A DNA stretch of 20,635 bases, from positions 1 through 20,635 of the forward strand of contig JAQUTS010000012.1 of assembly GCA_028694275.1 (NCBI GenBank). The letters are read 5' to 3'. Below the pieces are notes generated by a model. That model was not told where the DNA came from and made no database searches. It saw nothing but the letters and a program-made list of their open reading frames with translations. This stretch comes from Candidatus Gastranaerophilales bacterium. Lineage in GTDB: Bacteria; Cyanobacteriota; Vampirovibrionia; Gastranaerophilales; CAJFVJ01. Shown in pieces: positions 1 through 8,400 of the stretch; position 1 is the stretch's first letter, and each line of letters opens with the position of its first letter. The position numbers and the translations under genes were made by a program.

Positions 1-711
1 GGTTTTTATTTTACCTTCTTTCATAGAAGTTTCTTTATCATCGGAGAGTTTCATCGTTGTGTTGTAAGCATCAAGGCCATAGAATCCTGAGCCGATAACA
101 CCTGAAACTATTCTGTTTCCTGTGCTGAGGTTTTTTGCGCTGTATTTTCCTTTTTTGATACTGATTGAGTCAAAGGAGCGTCTTTGAAAGCTTTTTTCAA
201 GATCAGCATCAGACATTATAAAGCTGTCTCCCGATTTTATGTTATCGAAGCCGAATCTTTTTCTGTAAGAGTTTTCCCATTTTTCAACGGAGTTGAAAAG
301 GCCTGTTGCATTTTTGTATTCGTTGATTATTTTGTCTTGCTCTTTTGCTTCTTGAAGACCTTTATAGATTTTTTTGAAGTTTTTCTCGCCGAATTTGTTA
401 TCAAAAATAAGTTTTACTGTTGATTTTACCAAAGAGGTGAAAGGTGCAATTATTGCTTTTGCAAATCTTTTGATGAAAGATTCTTCAGGGATTTCCCAAA
501 GATGTTTCATATTCATTGATTTTGCCTGAACTTCTGAAAGCCCTATTTTTTTGCGGAATTTGCCGTCTTTTTGGACTTTTTCGGTGAAGTTGCTGATATA
601 TTTGATGCAGTCTTCATATTGAGAAGGACTGAGGTTTTTTATTGTTGTCAGGGATTTTTCGAGTATGTTTGAGTTGACTCTTTTTGGCGTAGTTTGATAA
701 AGGTTTTTCAT
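1..711 (-). CDS. Unknown protein, N-terminal part (runs off the left edge)
   Basis: The minus frame is open from an ATG at 711-709 to base 1, giving 237 residues with no stop, so the C-terminus lies outside the window. It starts MKNLYQTTPKRVNSNILEKS and is Lys/Ser/Asn-rich and mainly helical. A moderately hydrophobic amphipathic stretch lies at residues 80-103 and a short Gly/Ile/Val-rich segment at 201-212. I see no signal peptide and no catalytic motif, and I do not recognise the family. An AGGGG lies 7 bases before this ATG. The same frame stays open upstream to ATGs at 930, 942 and 945 before a TAA at 967-969. A longer N-terminus ending in the stretch ITFRGFSM before the chosen Met is therefore possible. 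I chose 711 because of the Shine-Dalgarno site and because another frame looks coding at 812-929. Confidence 0.7.
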   Translation of the reverse strand, partial: MKNLYQTTPKRVNSNILEKSLTTIKNLSPSQYEDCIKYISNFTEKVQKDGKFRKKIGLSEVQAKSMNMKHLWEIPEESFIKRFAKAIIAPFTSLVKSTVKLIFDNKFGEKNFKKIYKGLQEAKEQDKIINEYKNATGLFNSVEKWENSYRKRFGFDNIKSGDSFIMSDADLEKSFQRRSFDSISIKKGKYSAKNLSTGNRIVSGVIGSGFYGLDAYNTTMKLSDDKETSMKEGKIKT

Positions 712-1113
712 GGAAAAACCCCTGAAAGTTATTTGTGTAGATACACCTACTTCCAAGGGTTTTTTATATGCTTTTATACTGCTGTTTTGGTTTTGCTGAT
801 TCAGACCTATTTTATAGGTTGAATTTATGTTGTTCTTCACCTGTCGCCTTTCCGACGAGAATCCCGAATGTTGATATTGATTCTGTCCTTGCGGCGATAA
901 GTCCAATATATGCGGCCTTTTCAGGGGCATTTTATCTCGAACCATCATATATAAATTTATAATCTCTTATAAAAATTATCTTACCCTTATATTTTAGTAG
1001 CTTTGAAAAAATCAGTAAAGGTCTTTTTGGAGTAATGTTAATAACAATGCTTATTATACCCGTCAAAGCTAGTCTAATCGGGCATAGTTTTGTTAAGCAG
1101 TATATATAAAGAG
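712..1113. other. Intergenic region between the left-edge gene and pcrA
   Basis: This 402-base spacer holds the remnant at 812-929 and three small inverted repeats. ACCTAT/ATAGGT (805-810/814-819, loop of 3) sits over the remnant's stop codon. GTGTA/TACAC (735-739/742-746) has a 2-base centre. An 8-bp stem including one G-T pair (1055-1062/1079-1086) lies just after pcrA. None of these is followed by a clear T-run, so I do not call an intrinsic terminator for pcrA. A perfect TATAAT reads on the minus strand at 1058-1053 and could be a -10 box for the leftward genes, but no good -35 box accompanies it. Confidence 0.4.
812..929 (-). pseudogene. Short coding remnant or frameshifted small ORF
   Basis: Read on the minus strand, this frame gives about 39 residues of very protein-like sequence, including the segments AAYIGLIAARTESIST and GILVGKATGEEQHKFNL, then a TAA at 814-812. 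A TAA at 932-930 precedes it in frame and no start codon lies in between. Adding one base to the C4 run near 924-927 would join it to ATGs at 930, 942 or 945 and give a peptide of roughly 45 residues. It is therefore either the tail of a decayed gene or a gene broken by a one-base indel. I do not recognise the family. Confidence 0.4.
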
Positions 1114-3594
1114 TTAGTCATCAGATAGTTTTGCAAGTTTGGCAAAACTGGCGTCAAGACCTTTCTTCAGACCGTTTTCAAACTCTATGACATACATTGA
1201 GGATGAACTTATCTCAATGATTTCTGTGATTGTTCCTTTGCCGAATTTGTCATGGAAAACTTTATTATTTACATGGAATTCTTCTTTTGTTTTTGGCTCT
1301 TTTTCAAGAACGGTTTTTTCTTTCAAAACAGGTTCAACTTTTTTTTCAAAAGCAGGTTTCGAATTTTTAATTCGTTCAATTGCTGCTCTTGCATCTGCAA
1401 TTGAGTTGATTGTTTTTTCAGCCTTGGTGGCTTGAGGTTTTTGAAAAGTCTGCTTTGGCTGAGGTTTTGGTTGTTCTTCTTGTTTTTTTCTTAATTGAGG
1501 GGCTACAAAGTTTTTGCCGAAACCAAGAGCTGTTGTTGAGGAGGCAGGGATGTCCGGCCTGATTTTTGATTTTAGGCTGTCAACTGCTGTTTTGAATGTG
1601 CTCTCGGTTCTTTCTATGCTGCCGGAATAAAATTCTTCTACCAGTTTGGCAGGGATTTCATCCAAAAATCTGCTTGGTGTGAAATATTTTATTTCGCCCC
1701 AAACTTGTCGTCTTTTGGCATGGGTGATATATAATTTGTCCTGGGCTCTTGTTATGCCCACATACATTAGGCGTCTTTCTTCTTCCATTTCAGAGTTTGA
1801 GTTTTGGGCTCTTGAATGGGGGAATATGCCCTCTTCAAGTCCTGCCAAAAACACTTGCGGAAACTCAAGACCCTTGGCTGAGTGTAGAGTCATAAGGGTT
1901 ACGGATTCTTTTTCTTCATCAAGTTCATCAACATCACTGACAAGAGCAATTTGTGAGAGGAATTCACCAAGGTCGATTTCTTCGTATTCTTCTTCAAAAT
2001 CACGCGCGACGTTTAGGAACTCTTGCAAGTTTTCAAGCCTTGTTTGTGATTCAACAGAATCTTCTTCTTTTAATTCATTGATGTAGCCTGTTTTTTCAAG
2101 AAGGAATGAGATGAATTCACTCAAGCTCATAGAGCCTTGCATTGAACCAAGACGTTTTAACAAATCCAAAAAGTCCGTCAAAATACCTTTTGTTCTTACA
2201 TTGAAATCGGGATAGTTGTCTATTTCTTCTATGATTTCAAGTATGCCTGTTTCTTTTTCTTGAGAAATCTGCTCAAGTTTTTCTATTGTCGTTTTGCCGA
2301 TTGAGCGTTTGGGGACGTTGATAATACGTTTGAGGCTCAAGTTATCGCTTGGGTTAAAAAGAATCTTGAGGTAGGCGACTGTGTCTTTGATTTCTTTTCT
2401 GTCATAGAATTTGAGCCCGCCTATGATTTTGTAGGGGATGTTTTTTGCCATAAATGCTTCTTCTATTGCACGGGATTGGGCATTTGTTCTGTATAATACG
2501 GTGAAATCATTGTAGTTTTGTTTTGAGGAGACTTTGCTGAGTATTTTTCTTGCGATGAAATTTGCCTCATCTGATTCTGATGCGGCTTCATATTTTGTTA
2601 TTTTGTCGCCTTTTCCTTTTATGGAGAACAAATCTTTTTTTAGTCGTTCTGTGTTGTTTAGTATGATTTTGTTTGCCGCATCAAGGATAGTTTCTGTTGA
2701 GCGGTAGTTTTGTTCAAGTTTTATTAGGCTTGAGTTTTGGTAAGCTTTTTGGAAGTTGAGGATTATTTTGTAATCCGCACCGCGCCAGCTGTAAATGGAT
2801 TGATCCACATCTCCTACTACACAAAGGCTTTTGTCTTTTGGGATTTCTTCTTCGGGTTGTCCTGCGGAGTAGATGAGGTTGATGAGCTCGTATTGCGTTT
2901 GGTTGGTGTCTTGAAACTCATCGACCAAAATATGCCTGAAACGGTTGTTGTACTTATTTAGTACATCAGGGCTTGTGGCTAAAAGTTTGACTGTCAAAAG
3001 AAGCAAATCATCAAAATCTATGCCGTTATTTTCAGCCAGAAGTTTTTCATATCGATCAAAGACCAAAGCTATTTTTTCTGATCTGTAATCACGTGCGTTT
3101 GTGGCGTATTCATAGGCTGTTTGCATTTTGTTCTTTGCCATAGAAATCACACTTTTAATCATTTTTGGTGCGTAGATTTTGTCATCAAGATTCTCTGCTT
3201 TTACGGCTTGTTTGATTAGTTGCATGGATTCGTCTTGATCAAAGATTGTAAAGTTATCCGCCCAGTTTCTGCCTTCTTCTGATGAGTAGTTTTTTATGTC
3301 AAAACGGAGTATTTTGGCGCAAATACTGTGAAATGTGCCGACCCAAAGATTGCGAACAATTTCAGATCCGAGCATGCGCTCAAGACGTTCTCTCATTTCT
3401 TTTGCAGCTTTATTGGTGAAAGTTACCGCCAAAATCTCACGAGGATTAACACCATGCCTGATTAAATGAGCTATACGCGTTGTCAAAACACGAGTTTTGC
3501 CGCTGCCTGCTCCTGCCAAAACAAGCATTGCGCCTGTTTGTTGTTTTACTGCTTCAAGTTGAGGGTCATTAAGCCCCTGTAAAATATCGTCCAT
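1114..3594 (-). CDS. pcrA: ATP-dependent DNA helicase, PcrA/UvrD type
   Basis: This is a superfamily 1A 3'-5' DNA helicase that acts in nucleotide excision repair, in removing RecA or RNA polymerase from DNA, and in plasmid or replication-fork maintenance. All core motifs are visible: Walker A GAGSGKT (28-34, catalytic Lys33), motif Ia VTFTNKAAKEM (57-67), Walker B VDEFQDTN (224-231), motif III GDVDQSIYSWRGA (261-273), motif IV LEQNYRST, motif V TLHSAKGLEF and motif VI RRLMYVGITRAQ. A Gln/Pro/Lys-rich linker joins the core to a C-terminal module (about 775-826, HDKFGKGTITEI) that matches the Tudor-like RNA-polymerase-binding domain of PcrA. The 826-residue length is normal to slightly long for the family. 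AGGAG precedes the ATG by only 2 bases, which is unusually tight. It is transcribed away from the SLOG gene, and no partner gene is adjacent. Confidence 0.95.
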   Translation of the reverse strand: MDDILQGLNDPQLEAVKQQTGAMLVLAGAGSGKTRVLTTRIAHLIRHGVNPREILAVTFTNKAAKEMRERLERMLGSEIVRNLWVGTFHSICAKILRFDIKNYSSEEGRNWADNFTIFDQDESMQLIKQAVKAENLDDKIYAPKMIKSVISMAKNKMQTAYEYATNARDYRSEKIALVFDRYEKLLAENNGIDFDDLLLLTVKLLATSPDVLNKYNNRFRHILVDEFQDTNQTQYELINLIYSAGQPEEEIPKDKSLCVVGDVDQSIYSWRGADYKIILNFQKAYQNSSLIKLEQNYRSTETILDAANKIILNNTERLKKDLFSIKGKGDKITKYEAASESDEANFIARKILSKVSSKQNYNDFTVLYRTNAQSRAIEEAFMAKNIPYKIIGGLKFYDRKEIKDTVAYLKILFNPSDNLSLKRIINVPKRSIGKTTIEKLEQISQEKETGILEIIEEIDNYPDFNVRTKGILTDFLDLLKRLGSMQGSMSLSEFISFLLEKTGYINELKEEDSVESQTRLENLQEFLNVARDFEEEYEEIDLGEFLSQIALVSDVDELDEEKESVTLMTLHSAKGLEFPQVFLAGLEEGIFPHSRAQNSNSEMEEERRLMYVGITRAQDKLYITHAKRRQVWGEIKYFTPSRFLDEIPAKLVEEFYSGSIERTESTFKTAVDSLKSKIRPDIPASSTTALGFGKNFVAPQLRKKQEEQPKPQPKQTFQKPQATKAEKTINSIADARAAIERIKNSKPAFEKKVEPVLKEKTVLEKEPKTKEEFHVNNKVFHDKFGKGTITEIIEISSSSMYVIEFENGLKKGLDASFAKLAKLSDD

Positions 3595-3675
3595 AACTCC
3601 TCTATAAAGATTTTGTTTTTCTTCTTGTGAAAATCGGTTGTACAGTTTTCAAAAAATAATTTTGATGATAATATA

Positions 3676-3681
3676 TATAAT
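3676..3681 (+). promoter_or_regulatory. Possible -10 box (TATAAT) in the pcrA/SLOG divergent spacer
   Basis: A perfect TATAAT lies in the 206-base spacer between two divergent genes. No convincing -35 hexamer lies 16-18 bases upstream (AAAATA at 17), and the surrounding TATATA tract makes chance matches likely. A second candidate, TATTAT, lies at 3694-3699. Confidence 0.25.
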
Positions 3682-3716
3682 ACTTAAAATAAATATTATA
3701 GACAAACTTATTTATC

Positions 3717-3814
3717 ATGTACTATGATGAAGAAAAGGGGTTCTCTATTATTATAGAGATGAACGTCGACCAGAAGATATTATGCAGGAAGGTGTAAATA
3801 ATGGCAGAAGATAA
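3717..3814 (+). CDS. Possible small ORF spanning a -1 frameshift, upstream of the SLOG gene
   Basis: The zero frame starts at ATG 3717 with MYYDEEKGFSIII and stops at TAA 3795-3797, three bases before the next gene (26 residues). The -1 frame from base 3740 reads VLYYYRDERRPEDIMQEGV, then NNGRR, and ends at TAA 3812-3814, overlapping the next start. This second frame looks more protein-like but has no start codon of its own before ATG 3782. The join falls on A-AAG-GGG (3734-3740), a legal X-XXY-YYZ slippery heptamer. It is followed at once by a 7-bp hairpin with a TATT loop (3742-3748/3753-3759). Either this is a 32-residue frameshifted peptide, or a small gene broken by an indel, or chance. 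No Shine-Dalgarno site precedes ATG 3717. Confidence 0.3.
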
Positions 3815-4355
3815 AGAGCAAACGATTATGGTTCCAACCGGTGATTTGTCAGATCGCGGTGAGATTTCTGATGATGTGCAGGATCAATTGGCGCATGAGT
3901 TGGCGACTATTCAAAAAACTGAAAAACGTGTTGCAATAATCGGAAGTCGTAATTTGCCGATTACTCATCAGCAAATTATCGAAACGCTTACATTCGCTCT
4001 TGCTTCTCAAGGTAATACAATTATTACATCAGGCGGTTCATCAGGAACAAACGCTGCAGCTATCAGAGGCGCTATGAAAGCTAATCCTCAAAACCTTAAG
4101 GTAATTCTTCCTCAAACAATCGGTCAACAGCCATCAGATGTCCAAGATCAGCTGATAGGGATTCCTACAATAGTTGAGCATCCTGATCGCGCTATGATGA
4201 CATTGGCTGATGCCAGCAGAATTTGCAACAGAGAAATTATTGATGATTGTCAGCAATTGATTTGTTTTTTATCGCATACATCAGGTACTTTGCACAAAGC
4301 TACTTCATATGCTGAAGAATCTCACAAGGTTGTAACGACTTTCTATTTGGATTAA
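3801..4355 (+). CDS. SLOG-superfamily, DprA-like Rossmann protein (short form)
   Basis: This 184-residue protein has an acidic, low-complexity N-terminus (about 1-40) and then a single Rossmann-like domain. The domain shows RVAIIGSR (43-50), IITSGGSSGTNAAAIRGA (74-91, the Gly-rich nucleotide- or ligand-binding loop of the LOG/DprA fold), a strand KVILPQ (100-105) and a C-terminal ICFLSHTSGT (154-163). DprA loads RecA on single-stranded DNA during transformation, but the full-length DprA N-terminal and C-terminal domains are missing here. From memory, cyanobacterial genomes carry similar short proteins annotated as DNA recombination-mediator protein A. The true role is unknown, and binding of a nucleotide-derived ligand is equally possible. 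The start is well supported: GGAAGG lies 8-13 bases before ATG. The small ORF upstream may be translationally coupled to it. Confidence 0.75.
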   Translation: MAEDKEQTIMVPTGDLSDRGEISDDVQDQLAHELATIQKTEKRVAIIGSRNLPITHQQIIETLTFALASQGNTIITSGGSSGTNAAAIRGAMKANPQNLKVILPQTIGQQPSDVQDQLIGIPTIVEHPDRAMMTLADASRICNREIIDDCQQLICFLSHTSGTLHKATSYAEESHKVVTTFYLD

Positions 4356-4422
4356 TAAGCTTATATAGCAAGCAATTTTTCTTTTCTTTTGTTTTGTTAT
4401 AAACATAAGAAAGGTTCACGTT

Positions 4423-5469
4423 TTGAGTGCAATGAATTTGAAAACAGGTCTAAAAGCGATTACGTTGGCTTCTGTGCTTACTGTAATGCCATGCTCAAGG
4501 CATATTGAGAAGGTGTCAAAAGACATGCCTTTTGACAAAATTGAGTTTTTGCATAATGTGAAACCATCAGCTTTGCCAAATGATGCAATATTTTCACAAA
4601 GACCCCAAATTCTTGTATATCAAGATATTTTTAGTATGAACAAAGTAAAAGATTTATCTCAAAAATACGATGAACCATTTTTCACCAAAATCGCGGATGC
4701 TCTATCAACAAAGTGGCTGAGCACTTTTCGGGATAAAAAAATCTCCTCGTATGAAGATTTAATCAAAACATTTGAGGCGGGGGATGATCATTCTCGCAAA
4801 ATAAAAAATCAAAAATATTATCGTGTTTATTACGGTAAAGCTGATAAAATTGCAGACAAAAACCTTAGAAAAAGCGGTAACAAAGTTTTGGATCTTTTAA
4901 CAGTCGGGCATGGCCATACTCAAAGAGGGTCAATTAGTATCGGAGATAAACTTTTAAAAGAGGGAGATTATATTTCTGAATATCAAGCTGACAGCCTATT
5001 GAGAGTAGATGTGGATAAAAAGGACAAAATCCTGTCTTCTTTTGTCAAAAATTCTCTGAAAAAACACGAAAAAGATGCCATTTTGAGCTATATGTACAAT
5101 GTTGATTGGCGAACTCTTGCCAAATCTGATAGCACAAGAATGGTTCAAGAATCCTTTTTTGAGTGTTTTAATAAAGGCGAAAAAGGACTTGTTCAATCAA
5201 AATTTAACGTAATTTCAGCAGGTGGTGTAGAGCAAGCTGGTCTTGCTCAAAGACGTCTTATTGAGATGCTTATTTTTGGTAACGGTAAGGTTTATGAAGA
5301 AAAAGAAGCACAGCAAACATTCAAATTGCTTGTAAAAAAAATCAATGATAAAAAAGGAGTCAAAGGCATAAATCAAGTTGTGCAGACTCTCAAAAATTAC
5401 GGCATAGAATCCGCCAAAACAAACAAATTAAAGGCGCAAATGCTTGCTGTTGTGCACCCTGAAGATTAA
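4423..5469 (+). CDS. Exported lysozyme-like protein (divergent GH24 / phage-lysozyme fold)
   Basis: The start is TTG at 4423, which an AAGAAAGG places 8 bases away. The in-frame ATG at 4432 would be 17 bases from it. Residues 4-24 (a Lys, then a hydrophobic run ending VMPC) form a signal peptide. The Cys24 site is a poor lipobox because Pro precedes it. Residues about 113-285 follow the T4/P22 lysozyme pattern: FEAG (117-120, candidate catalytic Glu118), LTVGHGHT (159-166), ISEYQADSLLR (184-194), DAILSYMYNV (218-227) and AGGVEQAGLAQRRLIEMLIFG (266-286, the AGG...GL.RR..E..LF signature). Known members cleave peptidoglycan. The catalytic segment is stretched: about 40 residues separate Glu118 from Thr160, against about 15 in T4 lysozyme, so activity is uncertain. 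A 60-residue C-terminal tail is Lys-rich. Its TAA shares TTAA with the stop of the converging giant gene. Confidence 0.7.
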   Translation: MSAMNLKTGLKAITLASVLTVMPCSRHIEKVSKDMPFDKIEFLHNVKPSALPNDAIFSQRPQILVYQDIFSMNKVKDLSQKYDEPFFTKIADALSTKWLSTFRDKKISSYEDLIKTFEAGDDHSRKIKNQKYYRVYYGKADKIADKNLRKSGNKVLDLLTVGHGHTQRGSISIGDKLLKEGDYISEYQADSLLRVDVDKKDKILSSFVKNSLKKHEKDAILSYMYNVDWRTLAKSDSTRMVQESFFECFNKGEKGLVQSKFNVISAGGVEQAGLAQRRLIEMLIFGNGKVYEEKEAQQTFKLLVKKINDKKGVKGINQVVQTLKNYGIESAKTNKLKAQMLAVVHPED

Positions 5470-8400
5470 CCTTTTTTGCTCAGTTTACTCAAGATAAGCT
5501 CGAGTTTGTCATCTATGGATTTTATTTGATTTTCTTGTGAAGATACCCTTTTTTCGATTGAGGATATGTTTTGTATAATTGTGGAGAATTGCTCTTCCGC
5601 GTTTGTTTTCAAAAACGACATTTCTTCTTTTGATTGTTCAATGTTTTTGAGCATCATGCCGGTTTGATCATCAATATTGTCAACAATTTGATCAAGTTCT
5701 TCTTTTATTTCTTTTCTGAATTTGCCCATTGCATTGATAGAAGTATTTTGGGCTTCTATTTTTTCCGAAAGTTTTTCGATTGATGATTTTGTTTGCTCAA
5801 TATTTTTGATGGCATCATTTAGTTCGGTATTTACAGCTTTTTTATCAGGTTTTGCCATTTTTGCTATTGCTGCTTTTAGTGCGCCAATATTTTCAATGGC
5901 AGCTGTTTGAGTATCTAGTTTGTTGGCGATTTTTTCAACAGTTGCTGACATATCTTTTAAAAGCTCATCTCTTATTTCTTCTATGGTTTTTAACATGGAA
6001 GAATTTTGGCCTTCAAGAGTTGTTTTTGTTGTATCGATATTTTGTACAAATTCTGTTTTGGCGGTTGTGATTATATCATTGATATCATCTTTTACATTGT
6101 TGATTTTTGATGAAACAGAAATTATTTCTTTGTTGAGATTTTTGTTGGACTCATCGATGTTTTTTAGCATAGAATCCGTTTTTGAGTCCATTTTTTCTTC
6201 AATGATACCAAACTCGTCAACAACTCTTTTGTTCAAATCGAAGAAATCAACGTCGAGTTTTTTGTTCATTGCCAAAAATTCATCATCAATTTTGGTTATT
6301 GCCTGAGATAGATTTGTATCATCAAGTTTTTTGCCTATGGCATTTAAACCCTTATCAACAGCGGATGTAACTTCATCGAAGCTGATATTTTTGATTGCTT
6401 TGTCTACATCATTCAATCCTGAATCCAGTGTTTCGTTTAGGTTTGATACAACATTTGCGATGCTGGTGAAACCGTCTTCTATTCTGACGTTTGATTGATA
6501 GAGTTCTGAGTCTATTTTGTTCAAGCCGTCTTCGAGTTTTTCGTTTGCAAGTGCAAATTCTCCGGTTATTTTGTCAAATAAAGGAGTCAGATCAAATTCT
6601 TTGTCCAAAACTTGTTCGACTCCTGATTTGATTTTGGAGAAGATGTTTTGTTCAATTATATTGATAAGTTCTTTTAAAGATTGAGAATCTTCCGTGAAGA
6701 GGGTTTTTACCTCTTGTTTGTCCTGCTCTTGAGCTGCGGATAAATTTGCAAGTTTTTGGGCAAGTTTTTTGTCTATTTTTTGCTCCAGAAGTTCAAATTC
6801 GGGTAGGATTTGCGCATCTATTTTTGAGTCCAATTGCCCTTCGATAATCTCCTCAACTCTTGAGGCGACAGCTCCGTCAAGATCGGCCAAGATATCTTTA
6901 ATTTGTGATATTTGTCTGATTTCATTTGTAATATCTGAGAACAAATCCTTTATTGAATCAACGCTGTTTTCAATATGATTGAACTCTCTTGATGCGGAAT
7001 CAGTCCATTCTATGAGATTTATTATGGAGGCTTTTATGTTTTGTGAAATTTCTTGATTTTCTTTTGTAAAATCAGAAGCTTCTTGAGTATTTTCTATAAT
7101 TGATGCGAATTTTTCATCTACGCTGTTTAAAAATCCGTTTATCGAGAAAATAATTGTTGAGAAACTGTCTTTTAGTTTGTTGATTTCAGAGGTTTCGATA
7201 ATGTCTTTTATTACGCGCATATCATCTAAGATGTCAGCTTTGTCTTTGGCCGAGATTTCAACCATTTGTGATGTCAAAGATGAGACTTTATTCATATCTT
7301 CATAAAGAGAGTCCACTGTTGAAATCACAGAAGTGAAGTCTTTTTTCAATGATTTGAAAGTCTCGTTGACGCTTTTTTTGTATTCGCTGTTTATGCTGTC
7401 AGTTTGGGCGAATGTGGCCGCCATAGCTTCCATGTTTTGTGTTGTGGAAGAGAGATTGTCTTGAAAAATTCTATATTCACTCAAGAAAGTATTGAGGTTT
7501 TCATTGATGTAGTTGATAGACAAATTGACATTATCAATGCCTTCTTTCAGGTTTTCTTTTTGGATATTGTCATTTTGTTCTTGTTGTCTGCTCAAAATAT
7601 CATCAAGAATGGATTTTAGCTTTGTAAAATCTTCTTTGGCTTCATTTCTTGTATAAAGAAGCTCGATATTGGCGGCATTTTGCTTAAGTATTTGCGAAAT
7701 TTCTTCGATGTATTGTGCGGTATTATTAATATTTTGATCAATAAGAAGAACTGTTTCTTTTGTCTTTGAGAGTTCTTCCAGGCTCACTCTCAAACTTGTT
7801 ATTGTGTTTACATATTCTGACATTTCAGGGCCTATTTCATCAAGGCCTTGGGCAATTTTGTCTATTTCATGTTTGAGTTCATCAATATAGATAGGTTTTG
7901 GAGCATCAAGGAGTCTTTCAATGTTTGTTTTAAACATATTCAAGGTGTTTTTGACGCTGTTGTGGGATTCGTCAATGTATTCTTTGATTTCTTGGGTTTC
8001 TTGGTCAAAAGAAATATTGTCAAAAATCTGCATAACCTGAACAAGAATCTGCTGCGTCAGGCCATCCAGCTGGCCTTTTATTTGAGAGATTTCTTGCTTG
8101 GAGCTGTCTGCTTCGATGAAGTCTCTTATTGCGGATTCTGTTGTTATAATTTGATTTTTGATTAGATTAATGGTTTCATCATCAGGCCCCTCGATGCTTG
8201 AGATAAGAGCTTTGATTGTAAGCTGGTCTTGTTGAAGCGTTGATAAAAGTGCTTTGATGTCATAGTTGATATCAGTTGAGGTTTTGATTTCGGAGATTTT
8301 GTTGTCAATATCAGAAATCACCGCGGAAATATTATCTCTTTTGTTATCACTTTCTTTGATTGAATAGTGTATATTTTCAAGGTGCTCAACTGCTTCTTGG

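Noticed and set aside
768..962. A plus-strand frame of 64 codons in the first spacer
   Set aside because: It is antisense to the more protein-like minus fragment at 929-812 and has no ribosome site.
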